Below are positions 63,017 through 64,000 of a stretch of DNA of 64,000 nucleotides, piece after piece. Below the pieces are notes generated by a model. It was not told where the DNA came from. It saw only the letters and a program-made list of their open reading frames with translations, and did no database searches. Position 1 is the stretch's first letter, and every line of letters starts with the position of its first letter. The position numbers and the translations under genes were made by a program. Source of the stretch: Macrosoma leucophasiata (taxonomy: Eukaryota > Arthropoda > Insecta > Lepidoptera > Hedylidae); NCBI GenBank assembly GCA_036365455.1, contig JAWQUS010000020.1, positions 1,213,001-1,277,000 of the forward strand. The letters are read 5' to 3'.

Positions 63017-63268
63017 CAGTACTCAACAATTAATATTGCACATCGAGCCTGCGAAAGAGACGATCGGCTCGTTTCGACTTCGTAGAGCGTTATCTCTGTT
63101 GCACACTGCCTACGTAATCACTGACAGTCTGGTATTGATCAAAATTTGATCAAAATGGTCAACAAACGTCAAATAAGTACGGTGCGAAAGAGATAACGCT
63201 CTACAGACCCGAAACAAGCCGAAGCCTCCTTCCTAGGCTCGATGTGCAATATTTATTGTTGAGCCCTG
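63017..63268. mobile_element. Tc1/mariner-type MITE with long TIRs
   Basis: A 252-bp element with TA at both flanks (63015-63016, 63269-63270). CAGTACTCAACAATTAATAT at the left is mirrored by ATATTTATTGTTGAGCCCTG at the right. The similarity continues for about 95 bases on each side (for example AGAGCGTTATCTCT twice in inverse). No transposase. Confidence 0.85.
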
Positions 63269-63339
63269 TAGATTGGTAGATACTCATAAAAGCATAAGAT
63301 TTAAGCTTCTCTAGACGTCTAGTATTTAAGTATCATGGG

Positions 63340-63882
63340 TGTAGGCACCACCGCACTACCTTATCTACTCGTACATGCCGCTAAATGATAGTGTTCAGCA
63401 CTATCGTGTTCCGGTGGGATGGTAATGTCTTCTTCTTCTTCTATCTTCTTGATGGCAAATTTAAGAAATTACAGGGCCGTCAAATCTCTTTAATTTCCGG
63501 TACAAAGGCATGATACCTTAGACCTTAGGAGTGGCAACTTACTACAACTACTGGGGTTTCACTCCGCCATCTACGGAACAATGTGACTGTGGGGCTCCAT
63601 CCCAGACGATGCAACACATGTTTCTTTGTCCATTAGCCCGCTGCTCCTGCACTTTAGAGGATCTCCAAAAGTCAAATGATGCTGCAGTCGCTGTAGCGAG
63701 GTATTGGGCGGACAAAATTTGACAAACTTAAAACGTATCGAGCCGCTAACTCGAAAAGAAGGAGAAGGAGTGGCAACGCTTCTACATTGAAATCTTCAGT
63801 CCCATGTAGATGTTTATAGGCTACAGCATCACTTACCACCAGTGTAAACTGTATGCTTATTTTCCACTTCGTAACATAAAAA
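63340..63882 (+). repeat. SINE-A interrupted by a LINE fragment
   Basis: 63340-63538 holds the head side (GGTGTAGGCACCACCGCACT) and 63766-63882 the tail side (TCACTTACCACCAGTGTAAA to A6). A further 60-base foreign patch with (CTT)n sits at about 63428-63494. Confidence 0.78.
63539..63765 (+). mobile_element. 5'-truncated LINE with TSD
   Basis: A 227-bp insertion between two copies of AGGAGTGGCAAC (63527-63538, 63766-63777). It holds the last about 60 codons of ORF2, TPPSTEQCDCGAPSQTMQHM, LCPLARCSC, LEDLQKSND, AVARYWADKI and a stop at 63720-63722. The C-x-CG-x4-QT-x2-H-x3-CP cluster followed by DL...A..YW is the C-terminal zinc knuckle region of R1/Jockey-type proteins. The 3' UTR is about 40 bases. 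Confidence 0.85.
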
Positions 63883-64000
63883 AGGTACTGTATATTTCTC
63901 TGTCATGATATTAATTTCACCAACGCTCCAAATCCAGTATCCTTTTACACAGCCTCTGTTCAACAAAACAATAAATCCATCATACAGCGCAATAAATTCC
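63883..64000. other. Window end, nothing recognised
   Basis: Short AT-rich flank. Confidence 0.4.

Noticed and set aside
1..64000. CRISPR array or prokaryotic operons
   Set aside because: No regularly spaced repeats with unique spacers and no bacterial gene arrangement. The window is clearly eukaryotic.

Overview
The window reads as a piece of a lepidopteran (moth or butterfly) nuclear genome. It is AT-rich and shows no bacterial gene organisation and no host protein-coding gene that I can recognise. The lepidopteran call rests on about twenty copies of a SINE that matches the layout of the silkworm Bm1 element, on mariner, RTE/BovB-like and Jockey/CR1-like remnants, and on Helitron-like ends typical of Lepidoptera. 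Almost every long reading frame lies in a transposable element or is a shadow of one.

I use working names for recurring families. SINE-A is Bm1-like. SINE-B is about 360 bp, has an A-box head and a (TTA)n tail. SINE-C and SINE-D are tRNA-derived with clear B-boxes. SINE-T is a short tRNA-like SINE. E is a mini-retroposon of about 120 bp. F, G, H, I and K are unclassified dispersed repeats.

Layout. 1-9 kb: minisatellite at the edge, two opposite copies of element I, a TIR element pair, SINEs. 9-13 kb: hAT MITE, foldback element, LINE tail, SINE-C in a GC-rich inverted repeat. 13-16 kb: mostly empty, then a LINE tail. 16.6-20.5 kb: two copies of a duplicated block flanking a dead LINE and a nearly intact mariner. 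20.5-29 kb: SINEs, a twin-primed LINE, a GC-rich block, an (ACC)-rich low-complexity tract and a Helitron-like element. 29.7-33 kb: an RTE LINE nested in SINE-A, then SINE-B and SINE-C. 34-38 kb: a LINE derivative with tandem 5' monomers, a SINE-T dimer and a large-TIR MITE. 38-43 kb: a LINE with an almost open RT frame broken by element E, a Penelope-type hairpin, SINE-T palindrome, K repeats. 46-49 kb: a 2.6 kb hAT-type element hosting an RTE LINE. 49-56 kb: SINEs, hAT MITE, and a compact Penelope-like unit with a GIY-YIG frame between near-identical 89-bp inverted repeats. 56-64 kb: a small unrecognised ORF beside a three-copy repeat, SINEs, MITEs and LINE tails.

What stands out is how many insertions can be read precisely from target-site duplications (TSDs), and how often a repeat copy carries a short perfect inverted duplication (foldback) that the other copies lack. 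I did not find a convincing new biological system. The strongest candidates for a second look are the Penelope-like inverted-repeat unit, the SINE-T head-to-head pairs, the foldback series and the unassigned ORF plus G repeats near 57-61 kb.
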